From: Kaistia defluvii
Lineage (GTDB): Bacteria; Pseudomonadota; Alphaproteobacteria; Rhizobiales; Kaistiaceae
Direction of reading: 5' to 3'
NCBI RefSeq assembly: GCF_040548815.1
Contig: NZ_JBEPSM010000001.1
Location: 1,922,001 to 1,986,000 of the forward strand
Length of the DNA: 64,000 bases
Numbering within the stretch: position 1 is the first letter of the stretch; every line of letters begins with the position of its first letter. A program made the position numbers and the translations under genes. The notes beneath the pieces were generated by a model. It was not told the DNA's origin. It did no database searches and worked only from the letters and a program-made list of their open reading frames with translations. Below are positions 10,883-19,636 of this stretch, piece after piece.

Positions 10883-11352
10883 GTTTCCGTACCTCCCGAG
10901 GAACGCGGGCCCGAGCCGAGCCGGCGGCGCAGTTCGCGCACGCGGTTCTTGGCCTCGTCGCGATAGGCGACGAACCGTTCCGGTTCCCAGATCTGAAATT
11001 TGTAGCCCTGACCGACAAAGGTCACGGTATCGCCGATGCCGGCATGCGCCTTGATCCCCTCGGACAGGGCGACGCGCCCTTCCGGATCGATCCGCAGCAC
11101 TTCGCTCTCGCCGATCAGCGTCGTCGAGAGAAACTCGTGATCCTCGGAGAACGGCTCGAACAGCGTCAGGCTGGCGCGGATCTGGCTGACCAGGCGATTG
11201 CCGCCGGCATCCACCGCGTTCTGGTCCAGCGTGGGACAGCAATAGAGGCCCTCGAAACCGTCGCGCGTCAGGACCGAACGGAACAGTGCCGGGATCGACA
11301 CTCGCCCCTTCGAGTCCAGCCTGTTGGTGAAGGTTGAAACGAATTCGTCCAT
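10879..11352 (-). CDS. mraZ: MraZ, AbrB-fold regulator of the dcw operon
   Basis: MraZ is a ring-forming DNA-binding protein that, in bacteria where it was studied, represses its own dcw promoter through TGGGN repeats. The 157-residue protein contains the two half-domain DXXXR signatures, DSKGRVSIP near residues 13-21 and DPEGRVALS near 90. I start at the ATG at 11352 (MDEFVSTF), preceded by GAAAGGTG; an open extension to 11424 lacks family similarity. It is first in the operon, and the candidate operator repeats are described separately. Confidence 0.95.
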   Translation of the reverse strand: MDEFVSTFTNRLDSKGRVSIPALFRSVLTRDGFEGLYCCPTLDQNAVDAGGNRLVSQIRASLTLFEPFSEDHEFLSTTLIGESEVLRIDPEGRVALSEGIKAHAGIGDTVTFVGQGYKFQIWEPERFVAYRDEAKNRVRELRRRLGSGPRSSGGTET

Positions 11353-11515
11353 CACCTTTCGCGCCGGCGCTCCTCTTGAAAATGCCCAATGAACACCCGC
11401 CCGCGTAGCGAGCCGGGAAAACACTCATGGGACGCGGACTGGAAACAACACCCCGACGACGTGGCATGCGACCCCACGGATCGACCTGATTTTGTCGATC
11501 GCAGCGCCCTCTGAC

Positions 11516-11560
11516 CGGGATGATTTGGGATACCATGGGTGAATATGGGCGTCAATGGAA
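11516..11560. promoter_or_regulatory. MraZ-type operator: five TGGGN-like repeats at 10-base period
   Basis: Plus-strand repeats CGGGA (11516), TGGGA (11526), TGGGT (11536), TGGGC (11546) and TGGAA (11556) are spaced exactly 10 bases apart, that is, 5-base boxes with 5-base spacers. Three are perfect TGGGN. TGGGN boxes with 5-base spacers are the published E. coli MraZ operator form. Here they lie on the strand opposite to mraZ and overlap the predicted promoter. Confidence 0.75.
11527..11555 (-). promoter_or_regulatory. Predicted dcw operon promoter
   Basis: Reading leftward, TTGACG (11555-11550) is followed after 17 bases by TATCCC (11532-11527). This predicts a start near 11520 and a leader of about 165 bases before mraZ. 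The -35 is good and the -10 is weak. Both boxes overlap the MraZ-type repeats, which fits autoregulation. Confidence 0.5.
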
Positions 11561-11890
11561 TCGGCCCCCACGACACGCAGGCGCCCTCGCGCTGATCACA
11601 CAGGGTTAAGCTTAATTTTCCGTAGCTTTTCACGGCCCGGGCGTAAGGAATCCGTACGATTTCTCAGGCCCCGGCACGGCAGGCGCACAGGAGAATTTTC
11701 GCAAAATGTTGGGAATGCCGATGACGGGAGGCGGCGACGGCCGCCTCGGATCGGGACGCGGCGCGTGACGGTGGGACGATCGCCCATGCCGAGGGCTCAG
11801 GGACCACGTTCCGGCGGCCTGCCGAGCCCGCGCGGCCCATGCCAGAGCCGCACGTCCCGCAATGCCGGCAGGCGGCCGAAGAAGAGAAAT
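11561..11890. other. Intergenic stretch between dcw promoter and rnpB 3' end
   Basis: This 330-base stretch has no convincing gene on either strand; short frames here lack ribosome sites and family similarity. It holds a small ATTTT-CGC-AAAAT inverted repeat near 11695 and a GGCGGC...GCCGCC hairpin near 11732-11747. A longer imperfect pair of CGGCCTGCCG and CGGCAGGCGG flanks about 11815-11880 and could fold as an rnpB trailer. I assign no function. Confidence 0.4.
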
Positions 11891-12280
11891 TGCCAGTCGG
11901 CCTATAAGCCGGGTTCTGTAGGGCGGCGGCGAACCGCCGCGTGACGACCATTCATCTTGGACGTCCGTTACCGGACGCCTCGCGCGACCAACCCGGGCGA
12001 CGAACCTGGAAACAGGCTGGCTTGCGCCATGTCGCCCCTATTCGGTCTTGCTCCCGGTGGGGTTTACCGTGCCGTTCCCATTGCTGGGCCCGCGGTGGGC
12101 TCTTACCCCACCCTTTCACCCTTACCCGTTGCGCGAACGCACGGGCGGTTTGCTTTCTGTGGCACTTTCCCTGGGGTCGCCCCCGCCGGGCGTTACCCGG
12201 CACCGTGTTTCCATGGAGCCCGGACTTTCCTCCCCTGCGACCTTTCGATCTTGCAGCAGCGGTCGTCCGGCCGACTGGCA
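11891..12280 (-). ncRNA. rnpB: RNase P RNA (class A, alphaproteobacterial)
   Basis: RnpB is the catalytic RNA of RNase P, which matures tRNA 5' ends. On the minus strand the 5' end TGCCAGTCGGCC pairs with the 3' end GGCCGACTGGCA to form P1. The universal GAGGAAAGTCCGGGCTCC block lies just inside the 5' end, and ACAGAACCCGGCTTATAGG lies near the 3' end. GGTAAGGGTGAAAGGGTG and the P-loop sequences are also present. The span of about 390 nucleotides is normal. Apparent reading frames across it are incidental. Confidence 0.96.
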
Positions 12281-12286
12281 ATGCGG

Positions 12287-12315
12287 GGCTTAGGGGTGCG
12301 ACGGGTGCGGGTCAA
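12287..12315 (-). promoter_or_regulatory. Predicted rnpB promoter
   Basis: Leftward TTGACC (12315-12310), a 17-base spacer and TAAGCC (12292-12287) place the start at about 12280, the predicted first base of RNase P RNA. A 9-base inverted repeat (GGGTGCGGG at 12303-12311, CCCGCACCC at 12339-12347) overlaps the -35 region. Confidence 0.6.
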
Positions 12316-12512
12316 GCCCAACCAAGGGGAACTCGGCTCCCGCACCCGGTCTTGAACACGATCTGGAAGTCCTGCGGCCCGCAACGCACTCAGGCGACAC
12401 CCGGGAGGGGCGCATCGAGCCTGGCAGTCTTGCGTCCTTCGCGGGCGCCCGATCCAACGGGCGCAGCCGGACGAGAGGCTTCAGCCGCAATCATCCCAAT
12501 GACGGTTCGAAC

Positions 12513-13019
12513 TCAGTTCGAAGCCATGATCTGCTGGACCTTGCCGCAATAGCGCAGCGGGCCCTTGCTCATGCGGGTGGCGCCATGGCCGCCATTATAC
12601 TTGAGGATCGTGCCGCACAGATCGCCGCCGGCGAGTTTGCGGGCCTGGCCGAGATACATCATGCCGTAGCGGATGTTGGTGGCGGGATCGTAGAGCGCCT
12701 TGGCGCTGCCCTTGTAGCCCATGCCGCGAGCGGTCTGGAGGCGGACCTGCATCAGGCCGATTTCGCCGACGCTGCCAGTCATGTTGGGCTTGTAGTTGCT
12801 TTCCACCGTCACGACGGCGTGGGCCAGCGACAACGGGACATTGTTGGCGGCGGCATGGGTGCGGATCAGATCATCGAAACTGCTGCGATCCGCGGCAGCG
12901 ACACGAACGACACTGGACTTGAGAAGACGACCGGAGCCCGACTTGGCCGACGCGGGGGAAATGGCGAGGCTGCCAGTGGCGACGAGGGCGGCCAAGGCAA
13001 GTACGCAAAACTTCTTCAT
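12513..13019 (-). CDS. Secreted lytic transglycosylase-like (SLT domain) protein
   Basis: This 168-residue protein has a Sec signal peptide (MKKFCVLALAALVATG, cleavage near ASA at about 23-25) followed by a compact SLT/lysozyme-fold domain. Visible motifs are the catalytic Glu73 in VESNYKP, GEIGLMQV (85-92) and YNGG (141-144), as in family 1 lytic transglycosylases. These cleave the MurNAc-GlcNAc bond of peptidoglycan in the periplasm. It is a minimal version with no accessory domain. It lies between rnpB and an amidase gene, a peptidoglycan-remodelling neighbourhood. The natural substrate role is inferred. Confidence 0.88.
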   Translation of the reverse strand: MKKFCVLALAALVATGSLAISPASAKSGSGRLLKSSVVRVAAADRSSFDDLIRTHAAANNVPLSLAHAVVTVESNYKPNMTGSVGEIGLMQVRLQTARGMGYKGSAKALYDPATNIRYGMMYLGQARKLAGGDLCGTILKYNGGHGATRMSKGPLRYCGKVQQIMASN

Positions 13020-13147
13020 ACCTGGGGGTAACTCACATCATTGACGATGCGCCGCTTGTCGTTGCCCAAGAGTCCCGAATTGGGGCACCGGAACTGAAAT
13101 CAGATTACAGGCTTTAACATTTCGTGATCGACCAGCACCGCCCCGTA

Positions 13148-13169
13148 ATCGGTTAGCCGACTAACCGAT
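13148..13169. promoter_or_regulatory. Perfect 9-base inverted repeat (operator or terminator)
   Basis: ATCGGTTAG and CTAACCGAT flank a 4-base loop between the amidase stop (13191) and the transglycosylase start (13019). It could terminate the amidase transcript, though no T-run follows, or be an operator for the transglycosylase. It is AT-richer than its surroundings. Confidence 0.45.
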
Positions 13170-13190
13170 ATTATCCTTCCGTAGCGACAA

Positions 13191-13976
13191 TCAACGCGTC
13201 TCGGCGAGGGCCCGGGCGAGCCGGTGCAGCGTCGCAATCGTCGAGGAATCGGCGATTCCGTCGACCCGCTCCGGACGAAAATGCCGCTGGAAGGCCGTCA
13301 CGACCTGTTCGGTCGCGAGATCGTAATTTCCAGAGATCTGAAGGGGATAGCCGTAGAGCGCCAGCATCGCCTGCAGCGCTTCGATCGGCGCACCGCTTTC
13401 ACCAGCGCTAAAAAAACGACCGCCTCGAATCGGTTCCGGCTCGACGTAATGGCCGACCCCCGCAGAAGCCAGGCGGCCCCATGGGAACTTCTCCCCGGGG
13501 TCGCGCTTGCGCGCCGGAGCCACGTCGGAGTGCGCCAGGATTCGTTCCGGACGAATTTTGTGTCGAGCGCAAATGTCGCAGGCCAGCGCGATCACGGACT
13601 CGATCTGGACGTCGGGGAAATCGGGATATCCGTGGTCATGGCCCAGATTGGCGATCTCGATGCCGACCGACCTGGAGTTGATATCGCCCTCGCCATGCCA
13701 GGAAGAAACGCCGGCATGCCACGCCCGATCGGCCTCGCGCACCAACTGGGTGATGGTCCCGTCCTCGGCGACGACATAGTGGCAGGAGACCTGCGAGGCC
13801 GGGTCCGACAGCAGTTGGATCGCCGCCTCGGCCGTCTTCATGTCGGTATAATGCAGCAGCAGGATATCGATCGCGGCGCCCTCGGCGCGCGGGCCGAAAT
13901 TGGGCGACGGCCGCCACACCATATCCGGCAGGGTCACGCCGGGAATCGCCGCGTCAGCCACGTCTTTCTCCATCAT
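13191..13976 (-). CDS. AmiD-like N-acetylmuramoyl-L-alanine amidase with peptidoglycan-binding domain
   Basis: This 261-residue zinc amidase cleaves the MurNAc-L-Ala amide bond, usually in muropeptide recycling. The Amidase_2 domain supplies likely zinc ligands His42 (LLHYT), His149 (AHSD) and Asp159 (KRDPGEKF). Residues about 190-255 form a PG_binding_1 domain (GAPIEALQAMLALYGY...F.RHFRP). There is no obvious signal peptide, so it may be cytoplasmic like AmpD or exported in another way. The start overlaps the end of the upstream TerB/J-domain gene (ATGA), so the two are cotranscribed. Confidence 0.92.
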   Translation of the reverse strand: MMEKDVADAAIPGVTLPDMVWRPSPNFGPRAEGAAIDILLLHYTDMKTAEAAIQLLSDPASQVSCHYVVAEDGTITQLVREADRAWHAGVSSWHGEGDINSRSVGIEIANLGHDHGYPDFPDVQIESVIALACDICARHKIRPERILAHSDVAPARKRDPGEKFPWGRLASAGVGHYVEPEPIRGGRFFSAGESGAPIEALQAMLALYGYPLQISGNYDLATEQVVTAFQRHFRPERVDGIADSSTIATLHRLARALAETR

Positions 13977-14689
13977 GCAAAGGCCCGCTCGCGCCGGATG
14001 CGGTCATAGGCGCCGTTCAGTGCGGCAAGCTTGGCGGTGGCAATCGCCAGGAATTCGGCCGGCACGCCGCGCGCAATCAGCTTGTCGGGATGCGTCTCGG
14101 AAACGATGCGGCGATAATGGCGCTTCACGTCGTCGTTGGAGGCGCCGCGATCGATGCCGAGGATGAGATAGGGATCGCCCTCCTCCGGCACGATATGGCG
14201 GCTGCGGATGCGGGCGAAGGCGGCCTCGCTGATGCCGAAGATCGACGCGACATGGTCAAGGAAGGCCAGCTCGTCCTGGTGCACCATGCCGTCGGCCTTG
14301 GCGATATGGAACAGGCCGTCGACGATATCCTCGAACACGCTGGAGCCGGGGTCGAACAGGCTGGCAAGCTTGCGCGCATAGGCATCGAAGCCGGCGACGT
14401 CCTGCTTGGCCAGGTTGAACAGCCGCGCCACGTTCTGGTGCTCGGTGGGCGGGATATCGAATAGCTGCTCGAACGCCGCGACTTCATCGCGCGTCACGAC
14501 GCCGTCGGCCTTGGCCATCTTGGCCGAAAGCGCGATCATCGACACGGAAAACGCCACCTGCCGCCGCTCGACGGGTGAACCGCTGAGCGCCGTGCGCACG
14601 GTCTCGATGAGATCGTCCAGGGCCCGGCCGATGGTGCAGGACCCAGGAAGCTGGCGAATGAGATCGCCGAGTCGTTGCCAGATTGTCAT
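13973..14689 (-). CDS. DjlA-like TerB and C-terminal J-domain protein
   Basis: This 238-residue protein starts at the ATG at 14689 ([10 protein letters not shown]). A TerB-like helical domain occupies about 30-160 (repeated KADG..T/H.DE segments at 60-70 and 131-141). A J domain at about 172-238 has the DnaK-activating tripeptide HPD at 200-202. It lacks the N-terminal membrane helix of enterobacterial DjlA. It is probably a DnaK co-chaperone; the client is unknown. Co-transcription with the amidase is conserved in my memory of rhizobia but says little about mechanism. Confidence 0.85.
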   Translation of the reverse strand: MTIWQRLGDLIRQLPGSCTIGRALDDLIETVRTALSGSPVERRQVAFSVSMIALSAKMAKADGVVTRDEVAAFEQLFDIPPTEHQNVARLFNLAKQDVAGFDAYARKLASLFDPGSSVFEDIVDGLFHIAKADGMVHQDELAFLDHVASIFGISEAAFARIRSRHIVPEEGDPYLILGIDRGASNDDVKRHYRRIVSETHPDKLIARGVPAEFLAIATAKLAALNGAYDRIRRERAFA

Positions 14690-14859
14690 GGGCGAACCAT
14701 AAGCATCTCGCTCGCCGAGCGCGAGAGTCCAGGGTGTCGCGCACATCGGTCGCCCCCGGATCTCACGGGGACCGCGGCGCCCCATGCCGTAACGGATTGA
14801 CGGACGCCGCCCGAGCCTTACTCATGCGCCCGGGCTTCAATCGCGCGAAGGGCAGGATG

Positions 14860-17800
14860 ATGACGCAGTGGGACTTCTGGATCGATCGCGGCGGCACCTT
14901 CACCGACATCGTCGCCCGCGATCCCGAAGGCCGTATCCGCGCCCACAAGCTGCTCTCGGAAAACCGCGAGGCCTATCGCGACGCCGCCGTGCAGGGCATT
15001 CGCGAACTGATTGGCCTCGCCCCGGGCGAGCCGATCCCGCAAGGCGCGATCGCCACGGTCAAGATGGGCACGACGGTCGCCACCAACGCCCTGCTGGAGC
15101 GCAAGGGCGATCGAACACTCCTCCTGATCACCCGGGGATTTCGCGACGCGCTGGCGATCGGCTACCAGGCGCGGCCGGACATCTTCGCCAAGAAGATCAT
15201 CAAGCCGGAACTGCTCTACGAACGCGTCGTCGAGGTCGCCGAGCGTGTCCGCGTTGACGGCACGGTCGAGGCGGAGCCCGATCCGGCCGCGGTGGAGACG
15301 GCGTTGCGCGACGCCTATGCCAGCGGCATCCGCTCGGTCGCCATCGTGTTCATGCATGCGTGGAAATATCCCGAGCATGAGGCCCGCGTCGCGGAAATCG
15401 CCCGCCGCGTCGGCTTCCCGCAGATCTCGGTCAGCCACGAGATCTCGCCTCTAATGAAGCTGGTCGGGCGCGGCGACACGACGGTGGTCGACGCCTACCT
15501 CTCGCCCATCCTGCGCCGCTATGTCGAACAGGTGGCGGGGGAGCTCGGCGTCGCCGACGAGCCCTCCCCCCGGCTGATGTTCATGATGTCGTCGGGCGGC
15601 CTGACGGCGGCGGAGTTGTTTCGCGGCAAGGACGCCATTCTTTCGGGCCCGGCCGGCGGCGTCGTCGCGGCGGTCGAGACGGCGCGGCAGGCGGGCTTTA
15701 GTCAGGTGATCGGCTTCGACATGGGCGGCACGTCCACCGACGTCTCGCATTATGACGGCGTCTACGAGCGGTCGTTCGAGACGGAAGTCGCAGGCGTGCG
15801 CATGCGCGCGCCGATGATGCGCATCCACACCGTCGCCGCCGGCGGCGGGTCGATCCTGCATTATGAAGCCGGCCGGTTCCGCGTCGGCCCGGATTCCGCC
15901 GGCGCCGATCCCGGCCCCGCCAGCTATCGGCGCGGCGGCCCGCTAGCCGTCACCGACGCCAATGTCATGACCGGCAAATTGCGGCCGGAGCATTTTCCGA
16001 AAATCTTCGGACCCGCCCGCGACCAGCCGCTTGATGCGGCGATCGTCCGCGAGCGCTTCGAGGCTCTGGCCGCCGAGATCGGCGACGGCCGCAGGCCTGA
16101 GGAGATCGCCGACGGCTTCCTGCGCATCGCGGTCGAGAACATGGCCAACGCCATCAAGAAGATCTCGGTCCAGCGCGGCTATGACGTGACCGACTACGCG
16201 CTGAACTGCTTTGGCGGCGCCGGCGGCCAGAGCGCCTGCCGGGTCGCCGATGCGCTTGGCATGACGACGGTGCTGGTGCATCCCTTCTCCGGCATTCTCT
16301 CGGCCTATGGCATGGGCCTCGCCGACATCCGCGCCAGCCGCAGCCAGGCGGTGGTCAAGAAGCTGGCGCCCGAACCGCTGCCAGAGTTACAGGCGCTCGC
16401 CGCGTCGCTCACCGACGAGGTTCAGGCCGAACTCACGCAGCAGGGCGTCGAGGCGGCCGAGACCTTCATCCGCGCGCATCTCCGCTATGACGGCACCGAC
16501 ACGCCGATCCCGGTCGAGGTCTTGCAGCAAGACCCCCACCCCACCCCTCTCCCGCAGGCGGGAGAGGGAGGCGTTTCGACGACAGACGTCGAGCCCAGCC
16601 CCCACCTTGCTAACCAGCCGGGCTCGCCCGTCGATGCAGCCCCCAGCCAGCCCCCTCGCCCGCTTGCGGGAGAGGGCTGGGGTGAGGGTCTTGCTTCCCG
16701 TTGGCTGCCCATGGAAACAATCCTCGCCGCCTTCGAGGACGCCCACAGGAAGCAGTTCGGCTTCGTGTTCGAGGGCAAGGCAATCGTCGTCGAGAGCCTG
16801 GAGGTCGAGGCGGTCGGCGGCGGAGCTTCGATTGAGGAGCCCGCGCTCGACGCGCCGGAGAGCCGGCCAAAGCCCTCCGAGACCGTCTCGATCTTTTCCG
16901 GCGGCGCGACCCACCCGGCCGGAATCTTCGTGCGCGAAAGCCTCTCGCGTGGCGCGATCGTCCCAGGCCCTGCCCTCATCATCGAGCCGCACCAGACCAT
17001 CGTTGTCGAGCCCGGCTGGCAGGCGGCGATCTCGCCCCGCGACCATGTCGTGCTGACGCGGGTGGAGGCGCTCGACCGCAGCCATGCCATCGGCACGGAT
17101 GCCGACCCCGTCATGCTGGAGGTGTTCAACAACCTCTTCATGTCGATCGCCGAGCAGATGGGCGTGACGCTGCAGAACACCGCCTATTCGGTGAATATCA
17201 AGGAGCGGCTGGATTTCTCCTGCGCCGTGTTCGACGCGACGGGTGCTCTCGTCGCCAACGCGCCGCATATGCCGGTGCATCTGGGCTCGATGGACCGCTC
17301 GGTCGAAACGATTATCGAACTGAACCGGGGAGCGATGCGGCCGGGCGACGTCTATGCCCTGAACGCGCCCTATAATGGCGGCACGCACCTGCCGGACATC
17401 ACCGTCGTCTCGCCAGTGTTCGACGATGCCGGCGAGGAAATCCTGTTCTTCGTCGCCAGCCGCGGCCACCATGCCGATATCGGCGGCACGGCGCCCGGCT
17501 CGATGACGCCGCGCGCCACCACCGTCGACGAGGAAGGCGTCCTCATCGACAATTTTGTCCTTGTAGATCGCGGCCGTTTCCGCGAGGCCGAGTTGGTGGA
17601 GCTTCTGACCAACCACCCCTACCCTGTCCGCAACGTCACGCAGAACGTCGCCGACCTGAAGGCGCAGATCGCCGCCAACGAGAAGGGCGTGCAGGAACTG
17701 CGTCGCATCGTCGAGCATTTCGGGCTCGACGTCGTCACCGCCTATATGGGGCACGTGCAGGACAACGCCGCCGAAAGCGTGCGGCGGGTGCTGGGCAGCC

Positions 17801-18648
17801 TCAAGGATTCCGAATTCGCGGTCGAGACCGACCAGGGCGCGGTCATCCGGGTCAAGATCCGCGTCGACCGGGAAAAGCGCGAGGCGACGGTCGATTTCAG
17901 CGGCACGAGCCCGCAGCAGCCGACGAATTTCAACGCGCCGGAACCGGTGACCCGCGCCGCGGTCCTCTATGCCTTCCGCGTCATGGTGGAGGGGGACATT
18001 CCGATGAATGCCGGCTGCCTCCGGCCGATCCACATCATCATCCCCGAGGGCTCGATGCTGGCGCCGCGCTATCCGGCCGCCGTCGTCGCCGGCAATGTCG
18101 AGACCAGCCAGCAGGTGACCAATGCCCTGTTCGGCGCGCTGGGGGCGCTGTCGTCGTCGCAGGGCTCGATGAACAACCTCACCTTCGGCAACCAGACCTA
18201 TCAATATTACGAGACGCTCTGCTCCGGCGCGCCGGCCGGCGTGTTCAATGACGGCACCGGCTTCGACGGCGTCGATGCCGTGCACGTCCACATGACCAAT
18301 TCGCGCCTGACCGACCCGGAAGTGCTGGAGTTCCGCTTCCCCGTCCTGCTCGAGGATTTCCACATTCGCGCGGGCTCGGGTGGGCGTGGAAACTGGTCAG
18401 CGGGCGGCGGCACCAAGCGGACGATCCGCTTCCTGGAAGAAATGGAATGCGCCATCCTCGCCTCGCATCGGCTTGTCGCGCCGCACGGACTGATGGGCGG
18501 AGCGCCCGGCGCCCTCGGCAAGACCGAAGTGCGCCGGAACGACGGCCGGATCGAAGCACTGGAAGGCTGCGACCAGACGGTGCTCCAGCCTGGCGAGGCG
18601 GTGATCGTCACGACCCCGACGGGCGGCGGGTTTGGGCGGGCGAGATAG
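14860..18648 (+). CDS. Fused HyuA-HyuB 5-oxoprolinase/hydantoinase-family protein with translated REP insertion
   Basis: This 1262-residue protein joins the ATP-dependent ring-opening halves: an N-terminal Hydant_A/ROK-like half ([11 protein letters not shown] at 7-17, [11 protein letters not shown] near 290) and a C-terminal HyuB half from about 750 ([16 protein letters not shown]...). The fusion resembles 5-oxoprolinase, which opens 5-oxo-L-proline to glutamate at the cost of ATP; N-methylhydantoin is the alternative. I start at the ATG at 14860, preceded by AAGGGCAGG; an ATG directly before it is equally possible. Residues about 556-612 are encoded by an inverted pair of dispersed palindromes, giving [11 protein letters not shown] and [10 protein letters not shown], in a loop region. 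No partner genes adjoin. Confidence 0.92.
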   Translation: MTQWDFWIDRGGTFTDIVARDPEGRIRAHKLLSENREAYRDAAVQGIRELIGLAPGEPIPQGAIATVKMGTTVATNALLERKGDRTLLLITRGFRDALAIGYQARPDIFAKKIIKPELLYERVVEVAERVRVDGTVEAEPDPAAVETALRDAYASGIRSVAIVFMHAWKYPEHEARVAEIARRVGFPQISVSHEISPLMKLVGRGDTTVVDAYLSPILRRYVEQVAGELGVADEPSPRLMFMMSSGGLTAAELFRGKDAILSGPAGGVVAAVETARQAGFSQVIGFDMGGTSTDVSHYDGVYERSFETEVAGVRMRAPMMRIHTVAAGGGSILHYEAGRFRVGPDSAGADPGPASYRRGGPLAVTDANVMTGKLRPEHFPKIFGPARDQPLDAAIVRERFEALAAEIGDGRRPEEIADGFLRIAVENMANAIKKISVQRGYDVTDYALNCFGGAGGQSACRVADALGMTTVLVHPFSGILSAYGMGLADIRASRSQAVVKKLAPEPLPELQALAASLTDEVQAELTQQGVEAAETFIRAHLRYDGTDTPIPVEVLQQDPHPTPLPQAGEGGVSTTDVEPSPHLANQPGSPVDAAPSQPPRPLAGEGWGEGLASRWLPMETILAAFEDAHRKQFGFVFEGKAIVVESLEVEAVGGGASIEEPALDAPESRPKPSETVSIFSGGATHPAGIFVRESLSRGAIVPGPALIIEPHQTIVVEPGWQAAISPRDHVVLTRVEALDRSHAIGTDADPVMLEVFNNLFMSIAEQMGVTLQNTAYSVNIKERLDFSCAVFDATGALVANAPHMPVHLGSMDRSVETIIELNRGAMRPGDVYALNAPYNGGTHLPDITVVSPVFDDAGEEILFFVASRGHHADIGGTAPGSMTPRATTVDEEGVLIDNFVLVDRGRFREAELVELLTNHPYPVRNVTQNVADLKAQIAANEKGVQELRRIVEHFGLDVVTAYMGHVQDNAAESVRRVLGSLKDSEFAVETDQGAVIRVKIRVDREKREATVDFSGTSPQQPTNFNAPEPVTRAAVLYAFRVMVEGDIPMNAGCLRPIHIIIPEGSMLAPRYPAAVVAGNVETSQQVTNALFGALGALSSSQGSMNNLTFGNQTYQYYETLCSGAPAGVFNDGTGFDGVDAVHVHMTNSRLTDPEVLEFRFPVLLEDFHIRAGSGGRGNWSAGGGTKRTIRFLEEMECAILASHRLVAPHGLMGGAPGALGKTEVRRNDGRIEALEGCDQTVLQPGEAVIVTTPTGGGFGRAR
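16527..16694. repeat. REP family A pair inserted in frame in the oxoprolinase gene
   Basis: GCAAGACC at the left end and GGTCTTGC at the right end are terminal inverted repeats of a 168-base (56-codon) block. Inside are two hairpins, CCTCTCCCGC-AG-GCGGGAGAGG (16546-16569) and CCCTCGCCCGC...GCGGGAGAGGG (about 16652-16676), with the ACCCCA/TGGGGT tails pointing outward. The same unit occurs between genes near 23.6, 28.65, 29.03 and 51.0 kb. The length is a multiple of three and no stop is created. Confidence 0.9.
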
Positions 18649-18695
18649 CCGAACAGCGGTCTCACTTCACCTGTCTCCACTGCCACCCCACCCTC

Positions 18696-18800
18696 TGACG
18701 TCATCCGGGCGGAGACCCGGGATCCATTCAGCCGAGACGTGTGGAGGCTATCTCCCGGGAACCAGGCTGAATGGATCCCCGCCTTCGCAGGGATGACGGA
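18696..18800. repeat. Dispersed inverted repeat, GTCATCC family
   Basis: TGACGTCATCC at the left and GGATGACGGA at the right bracket a block with inner arms ATCCATTCAGCC (from about 18722) and GGCTGAATGGAT. It lies between the convergent oxoprolinase and hemerythrin genes. A relative lies at 46771-46897. Confidence 0.75.
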
Positions 18801-18855
18801 ATCTTGGTGATGAAGGGAGGGGTGTTTGGGCGGAAAGAAAAGCCCGCTCCTCGCC

Positions 18856-19560
18856 TCACGCCGCCTTGGCGAGCGCCTGTTCCAGCGCGTGCCAGTCGGA
18901 CGGGGCGAGCACCGGCTTGACGCCCATGTCGACCACTGCCGCGAAGACCGGCACCGGCATGGCGGCCTTCATGCCCCCCAGCATGCCGAGCCGTTCGGCC
19001 GGGTTCATCGCCGGGATCATGATGCGGATGAATTCCATCATCATCGCAGGCTCGACCGAGCCGACGATGCGGCCCTCGATCGCGGCCAGTTCGCCGTCGT
19101 TGAACAGGCGGTGCAGGAGCGAGAGCGTTTCCGTCTCCTCCTCGATCATGTGCTCGAAATCATGCGCCAGGAATTCGGTGTAGCGCAGATAGAGCGCGCG
19201 CAGCATCGGCGAGCGGCGCTCGGGCGGCGCGGCCTCGATCTGGCGGAACCGCGTCTCCAGCTCGTCGAAATCGCGCTCGTGATGGTCGTGATCGTCGACC
19301 AGCCGCGTCGTCGCGCCGGCGCGGCGCGTTTCGATCTCGGTGTGGATGAAGATGTTCTCGTGATGGAGATGCTTGCGCCCCATCGTCACCATCAGGCGCA
19401 TATCCTGCAGCAGGCCCGCGACGTCGGCGTCGTTGAGCGGATCGATCGCGCCGAGGCGGGTCATCAGCTGTCCCTGGGCGCGGCGCAGGCCCTTGTGGAT
19501 GCTGGCGTAGAGATTGTAGCGCGTCTCGTCGACGTAGACGGTTGTGGTGGCGGTCATCAT
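18856..19560 (-). CDS. Hemerythrin (HHE)-like iron-binding domain protein
   Basis: This 234-residue helical protein is rich in metal-ligand patterns: HLHHENIFIHTE (about 63-74), DDHDHHERDFDELE (about 90-103) and HDFEHMIEEETE (about 133-144). These fit a four-helix hemerythrin-like di-iron or oxygen/NO-sensing fold; the function is inferred only. The start is one of two tandem ATGs (19560, 19557) after GAGGAG; the upstream TTG at 19572 would sit on the ribosome site. CRP/FNR-type half-sites lie 55-70 bases upstream, suggesting oxygen or redox control. Confidence 0.8.
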   Translation of the reverse strand: MMTATTTVYVDETRYNLYASIHKGLRRAQGQLMTRLGAIDPLNDADVAGLLQDMRLMVTMGRKHLHHENIFIHTEIETRRAGATTRLVDDHDHHERDFDELETRFRQIEAAPPERRSPMLRALYLRYTEFLAHDFEHMIEEETETLSLLHRLFNDGELAAIEGRIVGSVEPAMMMEFIRIMIPAMNPAERLGMLGGMKAAMPVPVFAAVVDMGVKPVLAPSDWHALEQALAKAA

Positions 19561-19616
19561 CAAACTCCTCAAATCCCTAGAGGGAGGGCGGAGTACAATG
19601 TGACGTTAGGTCATGC

Positions 19617-19632
19617 TGTGACGCAAATCACT
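19617..19632. promoter_or_regulatory. CRP/FNR-family-like site upstream of hemerythrin gene
   Basis: TGTGA (19617-19621), six bases, then TCACT (19628-19632) matches the TGA-N6-TCA core used by CRP and FNR relatives. A second TGTGACG occurs just beside it at about 19599. The sites lie 55-75 bases before the hemerythrin start codon. Confidence 0.4.
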
Positions 19633-19636
19633 TGCG

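Noticed and set aside
9857..11536. A 559-codon leftward frame covering rsmH plus mraZ region
   Set aside because: The upstream part is a different frame of mraZ; the ATG at 10882 overlapping the mraZ stop fits RsmH length and N-terminus.
11941..12552. Open frames of up to 203 codons across 11.9-12.5 kb
   Set aside because: The segment is RNase P RNA and its promoter; the frames have no protein-like composition and read through conserved RNA helices.
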